In this document: positions 12,438 through 23,025 of the stretch, piece by piece
Layout: the number at the start of each line of letters is the position of its first letter
Numbering within the stretch: position 1 is the stretch's first letter
Origin: Saccharum officinarum
Taxonomy: Eukaryota; Streptophyta; Magnoliopsida; Poales; Poaceae
Length of the DNA stretch: 64,000 bases
Assembly (NCBI GenBank): GCA_020631735.1
Contig: CM036188.1
Location: forward strand, 17,898,214 to 17,962,213
Direction of reading: 5' to 3'
The notes under the pieces: generated by a model
Told to the model about the DNA's origin: nothing
The model's input: only the letters and a program-made list of their open reading frames with translations
The model's database searches: none
Made by a program: the position numbers and the translations under genes

Positions 12438-13551
12438 ATGGAAGGAGGTGGATATTGGTCAAATATGGTCACGGGAGATGATGTTGATGTTGCTGGTTTG
12501 GAAGACTTCACCTTTCCCATGATTCATGACATGCCTTCTCAAGCTGAACAAGTTGATGTGCAAGTGCAGCCACGGCAAGGTGCTGGACGCCCTACCAGTA
12601 CAAAGGGTTCGTCTAAGAGGACCAAAAATTTTGATCCGAAGGAGGATCTGGTGGTATGCTCAGCTTGGTTGAATGTCAGCAAAGATCCCATTCACGGGGC
12701 TAATCAAACTCGTTCCTTGTTTTGAAGTAAAATTCATGCTTTCTTTGAGAAGAACAAGACAACTGCAGCTTTCAGGATAGAGAGTTCCATTATGCATAGG
12801 TGGCTGACTATTCAGACGCAAGTGAACAAGTTTTGTGCATGCTACGACGCTATTGAGCATAGGAATCAAAGTGGAGCAACTATCCAAGACATGGTTTGTT
12901 TTCCTTGTTGGTTCTTGTGTTCGTTTTTGTACTATTTGGTTTATTTGTGAAGATATAAACATTGAGAATTAATAACATGTGCAGATTTCTGATGCTTGCG
13001 AAATGTACAAGGGATTAGACGACAATAAGAAGTCATTTACTCTTATACCTTGTTGGAACAAGTTGAAGGGAGAAGACAAGTGGAAGGCCAAGAGGAAGGA
13101 ACTGGCTGAGCAGCAGAAACAAGGCACCAAGAAAAAACAGAAGGTTAACATAGACTCCACGCCCAGGAATGTAGATGTCAACAACACTAAAGATGTCACA
13201 GAGATTGTAGAACCAGATTCCGAAGCAAGAAAAAGGCCATAGGGTCAGAAGAAGGCAAAAGAAGCTCTCAAGCGAGGAGGTGGCGAAGCTTGCATGGAGG
13301 CTTTGGACAAGATGTGAGCTAAGAAGGAGGCTTTTGACATGGAGAAAGAGAAGAAGAAAGACGAGAGGTTCCTGGCTTCACTTGAGCTAGAGAAGAAGCG
13401 ACTTGCAATAGAAGCAAAAAGAACTGAATCGGACTTGATCAAAGAGGAAAAAGAAATAATTCAAATGGACATGACCTCTCTCACCCCGCTGCAGCAGCAG
13501 TACTACGAAACGATGCAGCTGAAGATCATCGCTCGGCGTTTGGCAAATTAG
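12438..13551 (+). pseudogene. PIF/Harbinger ORF1 (Myb/trihelix-like, NAM-associated C-terminal type), broken
   Basis: Exon 1 is 12438-12893, ending ATG/GTTTGT; exon 2 is 12985-13551 after TGTGCAG. The product resembles plant ORF1 proteins of PIF/Harbinger elements: an N-terminal acidic part, a SANT/trihelix-like core with tryptophans (AWLNVSKDP, HRWLTIQTQVNKF), a Lys-rich linker and a coiled-coil C-terminus of the NAM-associated type rich in Lys/Glu. In family elements this protein works with the DDE transposase. It has in-frame stops at 12723-12725 (a conserved Trp position, TGG to TGA), 13240-13242 and 13315-13317, so no full protein can be made. An upstream in-frame ATG at 12330 is possible but lies in the leader. 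Confidence 0.75.
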
Positions 13552-13835
13552 ATTTAGTTCATGTCATTTAATTTGAAGAATCAGTAAACATTTTTTTATG
13601 TGACTCACAGAACCTTTGCAATTATCAAATAATGATTCAGAGAACCTTTTTATATAAGTTTCCTGCTCGTGTACTACTGTGCCATTGTGCTACGGCAAGG
13701 TAATCATATTGTTGTGTGCTAGAGAATACTCTGTATTTGATCGGAACGCGCATGCTACTGTTGACTGCATGGTCCTGTTCCTGAAGATGCGAAAGATTTG
13801 ATTGTGTATCTTGTGCTCCTGGCCAGCGAACCTTA

Positions 13836-14767
13836 TGATGAGGACATCACTCCTTCAGATGCACCCGCTGTTCCTCCATCCATTATGCAAGGAGGTCCAA
13901 TGACTTGAGCCCGAAGACGATAACTTAATTTAGAGGTGAGCTCCTTCTTAAGTGATCATTTTTATACTTTTGAGAATAGATTGCTACCTAACGATGTTAT
14001 ATTAATTAGGAATATTGGAGAGGGTCATGAGGAACTTAGAGGAAGTGGTGGAGGCGATGATGACCAGACAGGACGTCCAATAGAAGTCGGAGGCCCAGCC
14101 CAACATGATTTCGAGTCTGCTTCGGTTTCCAGGACCAGTCTGCCTTGAACTGGTCACCCAGGACGCGTCCGGACTCCGTTTTCGATGATCCACATATGGT
14201 TGGAAAGCTAATTTGATAAGGAAGACAATACAAATGGTCTCACGTCAAAAGCTCTTCGGAATATGTGGGAATTGTCGAAAAAAGTCAGCATCTAGATTCT
14301 ATCTAGGTGCTACGTCACCTTATTTGGTCCAATGGACCGTGTATCGTCTTTGAGCCCATTAGGGGGGCGCGTCCAGGGTAGGCGGTGACCCTAAGACCTT
14401 TATATTCATGTGTCACCGCCGTCATTAGGTTTTGGGTTTTTGCTTAGATCAAATCTGTTCATTGACAGTCGCCGATTCATCGGTTTGTGAGACCCCACTT
14501 TGAGAACTTAATCATTCATCTACAGTTTGTCCCAAATCTTGAGCTGCGTTCTTTCGAGTTCTTGCTTGTGTTCTTCGTTTCGCAGGCAGGGATTAGCCTT
14601 CGTGGCGAGGTCAACCGGTTGAAGACACGGTTGATAACCAGAGGAGTTGTGGTGATAAGATTGCAGGGTTTGGTCTTTCGATCTGAAGCCGGATTGGTGT
14701 GTCACTCTCTGCCTAAAACGATAGTTACCTTCTACCTGACGGAAGATCGGGAATCACGATCCCATCA
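13836..14767 (+). repeat. Gypsy 5' LTR (promoter-bearing)
   Basis: 932 bp. A TATA-like stretch TTTATATTCA lies near 14399, about 370 bp before the LTR end, and could be the core promoter. The first 86 bp still read like the polyprotein tail because that frame extends into the LTR. Confidence 0.88.
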
Positions 14768-14784
14768 AGTGGTATTCAGAGCTA
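14768..14784 (+). promoter_or_regulatory. Gypsy primer-binding site (initiator tRNA-Met type)
   Basis: The sequence AGTGGTATTCAGAGCTA follows the 5' LTR. It resembles the TGGTATCAGAGC complement of the initiator tRNA-Met 3' end but has one extra T. Confidence 0.65.
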
Positions 14785-15857
14785 AGGTATACCGTCAGGT
14801 TCGCATTTATTCTCAAGTTTGAGTGTTTCGTATTTGTCCCATAGTCCACAGCCATAATTGTTTTCCTGTCCTAAAACCTTTCCGCGCCATAGCCTTTGCA
14901 TATTTCAGTTTCAGAGTCCGTCGTGTTGAGTTTGTGTCCTGATCGAGGTCTTATTGCTGGTTAGTTTGTGTTAGAGTCCTGTTCGTGTGTTTTTCCCCAT
15001 CGTTTCCATCAAATCCAAGCCGCTGTGACCACTTTTGTGTGTATTGTTCCTGTTTTGTCCTCAAATTCGGAGTCGAAACTTGAAATTGGTCCAGTTTTTG
15101 CATACGAACTCGAATTTCAACGTTCCATATATCAAAATCGATCAAAAAAAATTTCGGATCTGGACGCTCTCCAAAAATAGCCTTTGCATATTTTGGCCAA
15201 AAACTGGTCACAAGATCCTCTTTTCCTGGTCACAAGCTTTTTCTCAATTTTGGACCCATCTTCTGAATTTTCCACAGGCCACGTCTTTCACTTGTTTAAG
15301 CTTAAATTTTCTGTGGTTACTTCTTGTGTGCTCCTAAGTGAAGAAAAAATATCAAAAAATAAAAAGAAAAAGTCAAAGATTCCCAAAAAAACATCGACAG
15401 CCCAAAAATAGAGAAAAAAGAGAGGCAAAATTGGAACATTATCTAGAGGAGCACATAGAGAAGGCGTAAGTGTTAGCGTGTGCTGTCTTGAGCTTTGTTC
15501 CTGTTGCTTATGCTATCCATCATACTTGTTTCTCTACACTTGTTGTCACACATACTTGGTACTTGGAACACGTAAGACCAACAACGAGAACAAGTAATTG
15601 GGACTATAATTCAGCATTACTATCTGTTACTGACTTATGTGCCACATATACATATTTTTTCTGTTTGTGTGCCTTCCAAGATCCACATATTCTTCAGATC
15701 AGTACAAAAAAGGACCTTACAATCGCGGTGCCACTTCCTCACAGGTATCACAACCAAGCCACCGGTTGCCATCCTCTGCTCGTGTTGGTATGTGTGAGGG
15801 TGTGATTCCACCAACTGATCCCAAGCAGTTACTAGGATCTTTTATTGATAACTAACC
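14785..15857 (+). other. Gypsy untranslated leader
   Basis: About 1.1 kb between primer-binding site and the gag ATG. AT-rich and with several short frames (70-111 codons) of low complexity that match no domain; they recur in the other two versions only because the DNA is the same. Confidence 0.6.
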
Positions 15858-16763
15858 ATGCCAGACGACGTTCCTGTTTTGTCTAGTCAATTGCAGGACC
15901 TTTCGGATCTCCTAAAGCAAGAGATGGGCACACTAAAAGAGGAAATTATAGGTCTTCATCATGACTTTGAGAGTATGGACATGCGAGTTGCCAACTTAAC
16001 AGGGAGAATTCAAAATCTAGAGATCAATCCTTCTCCTGAGGATGAAGATAACAGAAACAAGGATGTTGACAATGATGATGATTTTCCTGAATTGGAGGAA
16101 GATGTAGTATATGGTTCTGATGGATTGCCTGACAACATCGCGACCAACGCCAACTGTCTGTGTCGGAAACGACTCCAAAAGAATAGAACAGGTATGAGAT
16201 GTAACAGAACTAACAATGATCCTTTTGCTAAACTTAAATTTACCATTCCTTCTTTTCCTGGGAAATATGATGCTGAGGAATACCTAGATTGGGAGATGTT
16301 AGTCGAACAAAAGTTTGTTGTCCATCTTGTACCTGAATGCCATAAAGTTAGACAAGCCACTAGCGAATTTAAAGATTTTGCTCTAATTTGGTGGGCTTCT
16401 TTATCGCAAAAACCTGATACATGGGAGAACCTGAAACTTAGCATGCGTGATAGATTTGTACCTATATCATATAAATGAGATTTGTGCAAGAAATTACAAC
16501 GTTTAGAGCAGGGAGATATGTCGGTACAAGACTATTTTGCAGAGCTTCAGAAGGGCATGATGCGATGTGGGGTAGTGGAGGACCCTGAGGATAAATTGTG
16601 CCGTTTTTATGGTGGTTTGCATCGTGAGATCCAGGATATTGTTGATTATAAAGATTTTAACACCACCAACCAGTTGTTCCAGATTGCTATGCTTGCAGAG
16701 AAAGAATTGCAGGGACGGCAGCAACAGCCACCAAGGAGCAGAAGCAACTACGGCAGCTCCTAG
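15858..16763 (+). pseudogene. Gypsy gag (capsid region), interrupted by a stop
   Basis: The ATG at 15858 opens a 206-codon frame: an N-terminal coiled-coil-like part, an acidic Asp/Glu stretch (residues 55-80) and the capsid fold (KLKFTIPSFPGKYDAEEYLDW, given here as its first part KLKFTIPSFPG, near residue 128). The TGA at 16476-16478 interrupts it where related proteins have Arg, and the same frame then continues through the retrotransposon-gag segment (LCKKLQRLEQGDMSVQDYF) to 16763. Capsid protein packages element RNA. A frameshift at about 16763-16778 separates this part from the zinc knuckle. Confidence 0.85.
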
Positions 16764-16777
16764 CGCCCAAGGCCATC

Positions 16778-17491
16778 ATGCCGCCGCCTGCCAAGTCATC
16801 AGGTGAACTACCTTCAGCGCCATCTGCAAGCACACGATCTCCTTCACCAGCGAGCATACAATCAACACCGCCAACAACTACTCCTTCAAACGTCGGTAAG
16901 ACTCGTTTACAGGTTCCGGCTAAGAGTTCCTCATATGTGGCTTCCACTAGACGCTCTTCAACCATTCAGTGCCATCGTTGCCAAGGACTTGGCCATGTGG
17001 CAAGGGAGTGTCCTAGCAAGCACGCATACATTGTTACAGAAGATGGAGGCTATGTCAGTGCTTCTGATATAGAGGACGACACTGAAGAGGAACCAGTTTC
17101 AAATGAGGAGCAACATGGACTTTCTTTGGGCTCCGATGAGGCGAGAAACTAGAAGATATGCATTGTGCAGCGTGTTCTTAGTACACAAATGGAGGAAGCC
17201 AAGCAGCAGCGTCATAACCTGTTCTAGATTTTGTTTGTCATTAAAGATCGGCGTGCACGAGTAATTATTGATGGCGGAAGCTGCAACAATTTAGTAAGTG
17301 CTGATTTGGTCAAAAATCTTGGGTTGACAACGCGTCCTCATAAGAATCCATATCACATTCAGTGGCTCAACGATTCAGGTAAGGCCAAGGTAACTCAAAC
17401 TGCTCGTGTGCATTTCTCTCTCGGTCCATATTCTGATTTTGTAGATTGCGATGTGGTACCCATGCAAGCTTGCTCTCTTTTGTTGGGTTGA
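16778..17491 (+). pseudogene. Gypsy nucleocapsid zinc knuckle and protease
   Basis: The frame contains a Ser/Pro/Thr-rich linker, a CCHC knuckle (CHRCQGLGHVARECP, near 16970-17015) that would bind RNA, and an acidic spacer. After stops at 17150-17152 and 17225-17227 (the latter at a conserved Gln position) the aspartic protease begins, with the active-site triplet in IIDGGSCNNL near 17262-17290. A TGA at 17489-17491 falls where the family has Arg in an LLLG-R-PW motif. Confidence 0.85.
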
Positions 17492-17548
17492 CCTTGGGAA
17501 TATGACAATAATGCTATCCATCATGGTAGAAGTAATACATATACTCTT

Positions 17549-18963
17549 ATGCATAATGGGCAAAAGATTACTTTACAACCCATGACTCCTGCTCAAATTG
17601 TACAAGTTGAAAAAGAGAGAATAGCTAGTGAATCTAAACAAGTTTCTGCTAAAACTGGAAATCAGCATGTAACTAAATTAAAAAATCCAGTGATGTTTGC
17701 TACTAAGCTTGACTTAGCAGAGATTAATGATGTGTGCTATGCCTTGGTATGCAAAGATGCTTTATTTTTGACTGATGATATTTTTAGCACTCTGCCACCT
17801 TCTGTCACTAACCTTTTGCAGGAGTATAGTGATGTGTTTCCGACTGAGATACCTCCGGGACTTCCACCTATTCGAGGCATTGAGCACTAGATTGACTTGA
17901 TTCCTGGAGCGGCCTTGCCAAACCGAGCTGCTTATAGAGCCAACCCCGAGGAGACAAATGAGATTCAGCGCCAAGTCCAAGATCTTTTGGACCGCGGGTA
18001 TGTACGTGAGAGCCTTAGTCCTTGTGCTGTGCCAGTTATTTTGGTTCAAAAAAAGATGGTAGTTGGCGCATGTGTGTGGATTGTAGAGCCATTAACAATA
18101 TTACAATAAGGTATCGTCATCCTATTCCTAGATTAGATGACATGCTTGATGAGTTAAGTGGTTCTATAAATTTTTCTAAGGTCGATTTGAGAAGTGGATA
18201 CCACCAGATAAGAATGAAATTAGGTGATGAATGAAAAACTGCTTTCAAAACTAAGTTCGGCTTGTATGAGTGGTTAGTCATGCCTTTTGGGTTAACTAAT
18301 GCACCTAACACTTTTATGAGATTAATGAACGAGGTTTTACGTTCATTCATTGGCAAATTTGTGGTGGTTTATTTTGATGATATCTTGATATACAACAAGT
18401 CTTTAACTAAACATCTCCATCATCTTCGTGCTATTTTTGATGTTTTGCGGGCTGCACGTTTATTTGGTAACCTCGAGAAGTGCACTTTTTTGCACCGAAC
18501 GAGTTTTGTTTCTTGGCTATGTTGTGACCTCGCAGGGAATTGAGGTAGATGAAGCCAAAGTGCAAGCCATACGGAGTTGGCCAACGCCGACGACGGTGAC
18601 CCAAGTGTGGAGCTTTCATGGACTTGCTGGATTTTACCGCCGCTTTGTGAAGGATTTCAGCACCATTGCAGCCCCGCTGAATGAGTTGACAAAGAAGGGG
18701 GTTGCGTTCTATTGGGTAAAGAACAAGAAGCGTCCTTTGCTCTTTTGAAGGACAAGCTTACTCACGCGCCATTGTTACAACTTCCTAATTTTAGTAAGAT
18801 TTTTGAGTTAGAATGTGATGCTAGTGGAGTTGGCATTGGTGGTGTATTGATGCAAGAAGGTAAACCAGTTGCTTATTTTAGTGAAAAGTTAAGTGGGCCT
18901 GCTCTTAATTATTCCATGTATGACAAAGAATTATATGCTCTTGTTCGAACGTTAGAAACGTGA
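17549..18963 (+). pseudogene. Gypsy reverse transcriptase and RNase H
   Basis: The reverse transcriptase shows the palm motifs [13 protein letters not shown] (about 18180) and the catalytic YFDDILIYN (about 18370). RNase H carries [13 protein letters not shown] near 18810. Stops lie at 17888-17890 (Gln position), 18232-18234 (Trp position) and 18961-18963 (Trp position). Three frameshifts lie in homopolymers: an A7 tract at 18048-18054, a T6 tract near 18485 and a G run near 18715. The same lesions occur in all three assembly versions. Confidence 0.88.
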
Positions 18964-19041
18964 CAACATTATTTATGGCCTAAAGAATTTGTTATTCACT
19001 CTGATCATGAATCACTAAAACACCTAAGAACTTAAAACAAA

Positions 19042-20754
19042 TTGAACCGTAGACATGCAAAGTGGGCTGAATTTATCGAATCTTTCCCTTATGTCATCAA
19101 ACACAAGAAAGGGAAGGATAATATTATTGCTGATTCCTTATCTAGACGATATGCTATGCTGTCCCAACTTGATTGTCGTATCTTTGGGCTTGAAACCATT
19201 AAGGAACAATATGCAAATGATGTTGAATTTAGAGATGTGATGGAACATTGTAAAGAGGGACATACATGGAACAAATATATGCTACAGGATGGGTTTTTGT
19301 TTAGAGCTAACCGCCTATGCATTCCAGTTGGTTCCGTTCGACTATTGTTGTTGCAGGAGGCGCATGGCGGCGGATTGATGGGGCATTTTGGTGCCAAAAA
19401 GACGGAGGAGGTGCTGTCCACACACTTCTTTTGGCCTAAGATAAGGCGAGATGTTGGGCGATTTGTAGGCCGATGTACCACGTGCCAAAAAGCTAAGTCG
19501 CGGTTGAACCCACATGGTTTGTACTTGCCTCTTCCTGTTCCTTCTATTCCTTGGGCTGATATTTCTATGAACTTCGTTTTGGGATTACCAAGGACTAAGA
19601 GGGGGAGGGATAGTATTTTTGTGGTCGTTGATCATTTTTCTAAGATGGCACATTTTATTGCTTGTCACAAAAGGGACGATGTTGTTCATATTGCTGACCT
19701 GTTCTTTCAAAAAATTGTTCGCTTGCATGGTATGCCGTCTACTATTGTTTCAGATTGAGATGCAAAATTCTTGAGTCACTTCTGGCGCACTTTGTGGAAT
19801 AAATTGAGGACAAAGCTGTTGTTTTCTACAACTTGTCATCCCCAAACTGATGGACAAACTGAGGTCGTGAATCGTACATTGTCCACCATGTTGAGAGCCA
19901 TTTTGAAGCGCAACCTCAAGATGTGGGAAGAGTGTTTGCCCCATGTGGTGTTTGCATATAATATGGCGGAACATTCCACCACAAAGGTAAGTCCTTTCCA
20001 GGTAGTGTATGGCTTTAATCCCCATGATCCTATTGATCTTTTGCCTTTACCTACCTCTGAGAGAACACATATTGATGCTAGGAGTCGCGCTGATTTTATT
20101 CGTAAGTTGCATGAAACAACTAAAATAAATATTGAAAAGATGAATGAAAAATATAGGGTTGCTGGTAGTGAGGGAAGAAAAGAACTTAAACTTGATCCAG
20201 GTGATTTAGTTTAGCTACATTTGAGAAAAGAAAGATTTCTAGATATGCGTAAGTCTAAATTAATGCCAAGAACTGCAGGTCCTTATAAGATAATTGAGAA
20301 AATAAATGATAATGCATACAAGCTTGAGTTGCCACCCAAGTTCGGGGTTAGTCCTACTTTTAACATTGCAGATTTAACACCTTACTTGGGAGAAGAAGAT
20401 GAGCTTGAGTCGAGAATGACTCCATTTCAAGAGGGGGAGGATGATGAGGACATCACTCCTTCAGATGCACCCGCTGTTCCTCCATCCATTATGCAAGGAG
20501 GTCCAATGACCCGAGCCCGAAAACGATAACTTAATTTAGAGGTGAGCACGTTCTTAAGTGATCCTTTTTATACTTTTGAGAATAGATTGCTACCTAACGA
20601 TGTTATATTAATTAGGAATATTGGAGAGGGTCATGAGGAACTTAGTGGAAGTAGTGGAGGCGATGATGACCAGCTAGGACGTCCAATAGAAGTCGGAGGC
20701 CCGGCCCAACATGATTTCGAGTCTGCTTCGGTTTTTAGGACCAGTCTGCCTTGA
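19042..20754 (+). pseudogene. Gypsy integrase with C-terminal tail extending into the 3' LTR
   Basis: An HHCC zinc finger (HGGGLMGHF ... CTTCQKAK, 19360-19500) precedes the DDE core: first Asp in ADISMNF (19555), second in VSD just before the TGA at 19756-19758 (Arg position), Glu in [12 protein letters not shown] (19850). A TAG at 20212-20214 replaces a Trp codon before the GPY-type C-terminal domain (RTAGPYKIIEKINDNAYKL). The frame enters the 3' LTR at 20442, stops at 20529, and a shifted frame (20542-20754) continues a plausible tail. No chromodomain was recognised. Confidence 0.85.
20429..20441 (+). promoter_or_regulatory. Gypsy polypurine tract
   Basis: AAGAGGGGGAGGA directly before the TGATG of the 3' LTR; the primer for plus-strand DNA synthesis. 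It lies inside the polyprotein reading frame. Confidence 0.75.
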
Positions 20755-21372
20755 ACTGGTCACCCAGGACGCGTTCGGACTCCGTTTTCGATGATCCACA
20801 TATGGTTGAAAAGATAATTTGATAAGGAAGCCAATCCAAGTGGTCTCACGTCAAAAGCTCTTCGGAATCTACAGTAATTGTCAAAACAAGTCAATGTCTA
20901 GATTCTGTCCAGGTGCTGCGTCACCGTATTTGGTCCAATGGACCGTGTATCGTCTTTGAGCCCATTAGGGGGGCGCGTCCAGGGTAGGCGGCGACCCTAA
21001 GACCTTTATATTCATGTGCCTCTGCCGTCATTAGGTTTTGGGTTTTGCTTAGATCAAATCTGTCCATTGACAGTCGCCGATTCATCGGTTTATGAGACCC
21101 CACTTTGAGAACTTGATCATTCATCTGCAGTTTGTCCCAAATCTTGAGCTGCGTTCTTTCGAGTTCTTGCTTGTGTTCTTCGTTTCGCAGGCAGGGATTA
21201 GCCTTCGTGGCGTGGTCAACCGGTTGGAGACACGGTTGATAACCAGAGGAGTTGTGGTGCTAAGATTGCAGGGTTCGGTCTTTCGATCTGAAGCCGGATT
21301 GGTGTGTCACTCTCCGCCTAAAACGATAGTTACCTTCTACCTGACGGAAGATCGGGAATCACGATCCCATCA
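20442..21372 (+). repeat. Gypsy 3' LTR
   Basis: 931 bp, the partner of 13836-14767 with roughly 50 differences counted by eye. Ends CCCATCA at 21372, followed by Harbinger sequence. Confidence 0.88.
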
Positions 21373-21794
21373 CCTTGGCTTGCACAGTACTGCAGCAGGT
21401 TCAGGTCCAGGTGCTTGTGATCGTGCATGGTACTGCTAGCTGCTGCTTCTTGTGTGTGTACAGCTCCTACTGAATGAAACTGGTGCTGCCTTTTTTCTTG
21501 TCTGCTACCTACTCGTCAAAGGTTTATTACACTTGAATGGTACTGAATGATACTGCTAGCTACTCGTCAAAGGTTTATTACACTAGAAAAAAACAGTATA
21601 TACCAAGATGAAATAAACAATGCACCGATTAAACACTTGTAAAAAAGTGTTTATTACACTTGAGTGAAAACATAAACTGATCATAACAATTTATTGAAAA
21701 TACTATGTAGCTAATATAAATCTAGATGATGGTTCCATAGGTGCTCGATGAGGTCTTCTTTTAACTAGAAATGTGTTTCCTGGTCTCTGATCTA

Positions 21795-23002
21795 TTTATG
21801 TGCATCAATCAATTCAGCAAGTGTTCGAGTAGCCCCGCCACGAGAAGGTTCCACATATTGACCACCGTAATCGAACCGCTTAGTAGGGTCGACGAATCCT
21901 TCATCTTCAACAATCATATTATGCATGATCACACAAGCCTTCATGATCAATCCAAGTGTCTCAGTATCCCACAAGCGAGTTGGTCCTCAAACAATGGCGA
22001 ACCTAGATTGCAGAACCCCAAAAGCTCTTTCGACATCCTTCCTCGCTGCTTCTTGTGCTTTGGCAAAATATTTCTTCTCGTTCTCTATAGGAAGAGAGAT
22101 GGACTTCACTAAAGTAGCCCATGAGGGGTATATACCATCTGCTAGATAATAACCTATAGTGTAATCATGGCCATTAATGGTGTAGTTCACCTCTGGAGCT
22201 CTACCCTCTGCCAGGTTTGCATATAAAGAAGACCGGTGAAAGACATTGATGTCATTATGAGACCCCGGCATTCAAAAAAGGCATGCCATATCCAAAGGTC
22301 GTTCGAAGCAACAACTTATAAAATGATAGTGGGCTTGTTCACATGCCCCTTGTACTGACCCTGAGATTCTACTGGACAATTCTTCCACGTCCAATGCATA
22401 CAGTTGATAGACCCTAATATTCTAGGAAAAATCATTTTGCTCACCGAGTGGCATTAAGCGTGCTGTGTCAGCCTCATTGGGATGTCTCAAGTACTCATCT
22501 TTAAATAAATCAATAATTGCAGCAACGAACCTACGTAGGCTTTTAAGTGCAGTACTTTCGCCAATGCGAACATACTCATCTGTAGCATCAGCAGGAACCC
22601 CATATGTGAGCATACGAAATGCAGCAGTGACTTTTTGGAAGCAACTTAATCCAAGTACACTGGCCACATTTCTTTTTTTGCACGAAGTAATCATCGTGTG
22701 ACTCAACAGCATTCATTATGCGAACGAAAAGCTCCCTGCTCATCCTGTACCTGAAGAAAACAAGCAAAAGTTCAACAAGTCATATAATAGTTAATTGCAT
22801 ACTACAGGGCTAATCAAAGGTGAATGAACACCAACCTCCGACGGAATAAACGTGGATCATACGTCAGATTATCCGCCAAATAATCTTGAAATATCCTTTG
22901 ATGGCCGCCTTCTCTGTCTCGATAAATAATAACATGGCTAGGGACACAACCACCATGCATGTCTTCGTTTATGACCCGAAAACGTTTGCACAACTCGAGC
23001 AC
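21795..23002 (-). pseudogene. PIF/Harbinger DDE transposase (HARBI1-like), broken
   Basis: Transcribed right to left. The N-terminal segment (22990-22820) has RDREGGHQRIFQDYL and DPRLFRRR, the start typical of plant PIF transposases. The middle (22712-22422) has LTYGVPADATDEYVRIGEST. The core shows GSHNDINVF (about 22265; Asp of the DDE triad) and RKDVERAFGVLQSRF (about 22010; Glu of the triad), then RLWDTETLGLIMKACVIMHNMI. Frameshifts near 22430 and 22280 and a stop at 21987-21989 (Arg position) break it. It would have cut and moved the element together with ORF1 but cannot make a full protein. Confidence 0.8.
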
Positions 23003-23025
23003 AATTCGTTACGAAGGAATGCTTT

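Larger units (their letters stand above)
13836..21372 (+). mobile_element. Ty3/gypsy LTR retrotransposon, complete (contig 2 version)
   Basis: 7537 bp with LTRs at 13836-14767 and 20442-21372, both bounded by TGATG...CATCA. The flanks CCTTA (13831-13835) and CCTTG (21373-21377) look like a 5-bp target duplication with one change. Order is 5' LTR, primer-binding site, 1.1-kb leader, gag, protease, RT, RNase H, integrase, polypurine tract, 3' LTR, which is the Ty3/gypsy order. By eye the LTRs differ at roughly 5% of sites. Element size, LTR size, TGATG start and a reading frame running into the 3' LTR recall the CRM chromovirus lineage of grass centromeres, but this needs a phylogeny. Confidence 0.92.
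8639..22333. repeat. Left arm of 13.7-kb inverted duplication (contig 2 end)
   Basis: This segment is the reverse complement of 30237-43917. It holds, in order, part of a copia element, a MULE-like repeat, the Harbinger ORF1 side, a complete gypsy element and part of the Harbinger transposase. Differences between arms are mostly single-base indels in homopolymers plus scattered substitutions. The arm starts at the first base after the gap at 8539-8638. It is best explained as an unmerged overlap between contig 2 (inverted) and contig 3, not a biological palindrome. Confidence 0.9.
11529..23010. mobile_element. PIF/Harbinger DNA transposon interrupted by a gypsy element
   Basis: Left end: GAGCATCTCCAATAG preceded by TAA, typical of Tourist/Harbinger termini with a three-base TAA/TTA target. 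ORF1 (12438-13551, plus) and the DDE transposase (23002-21795, minus) are convergent. The gypsy element at 13836-21372 sits between them; without it the element would be about 3.9 kb. The stretch 21373-21770 is Harbinger 3' sequence with no gene. The right terminal repeat was not found; transposase homology fades into the DUF1618 pseudogene near 23010-23026, so the right end seems deleted. Confidence 0.7.
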
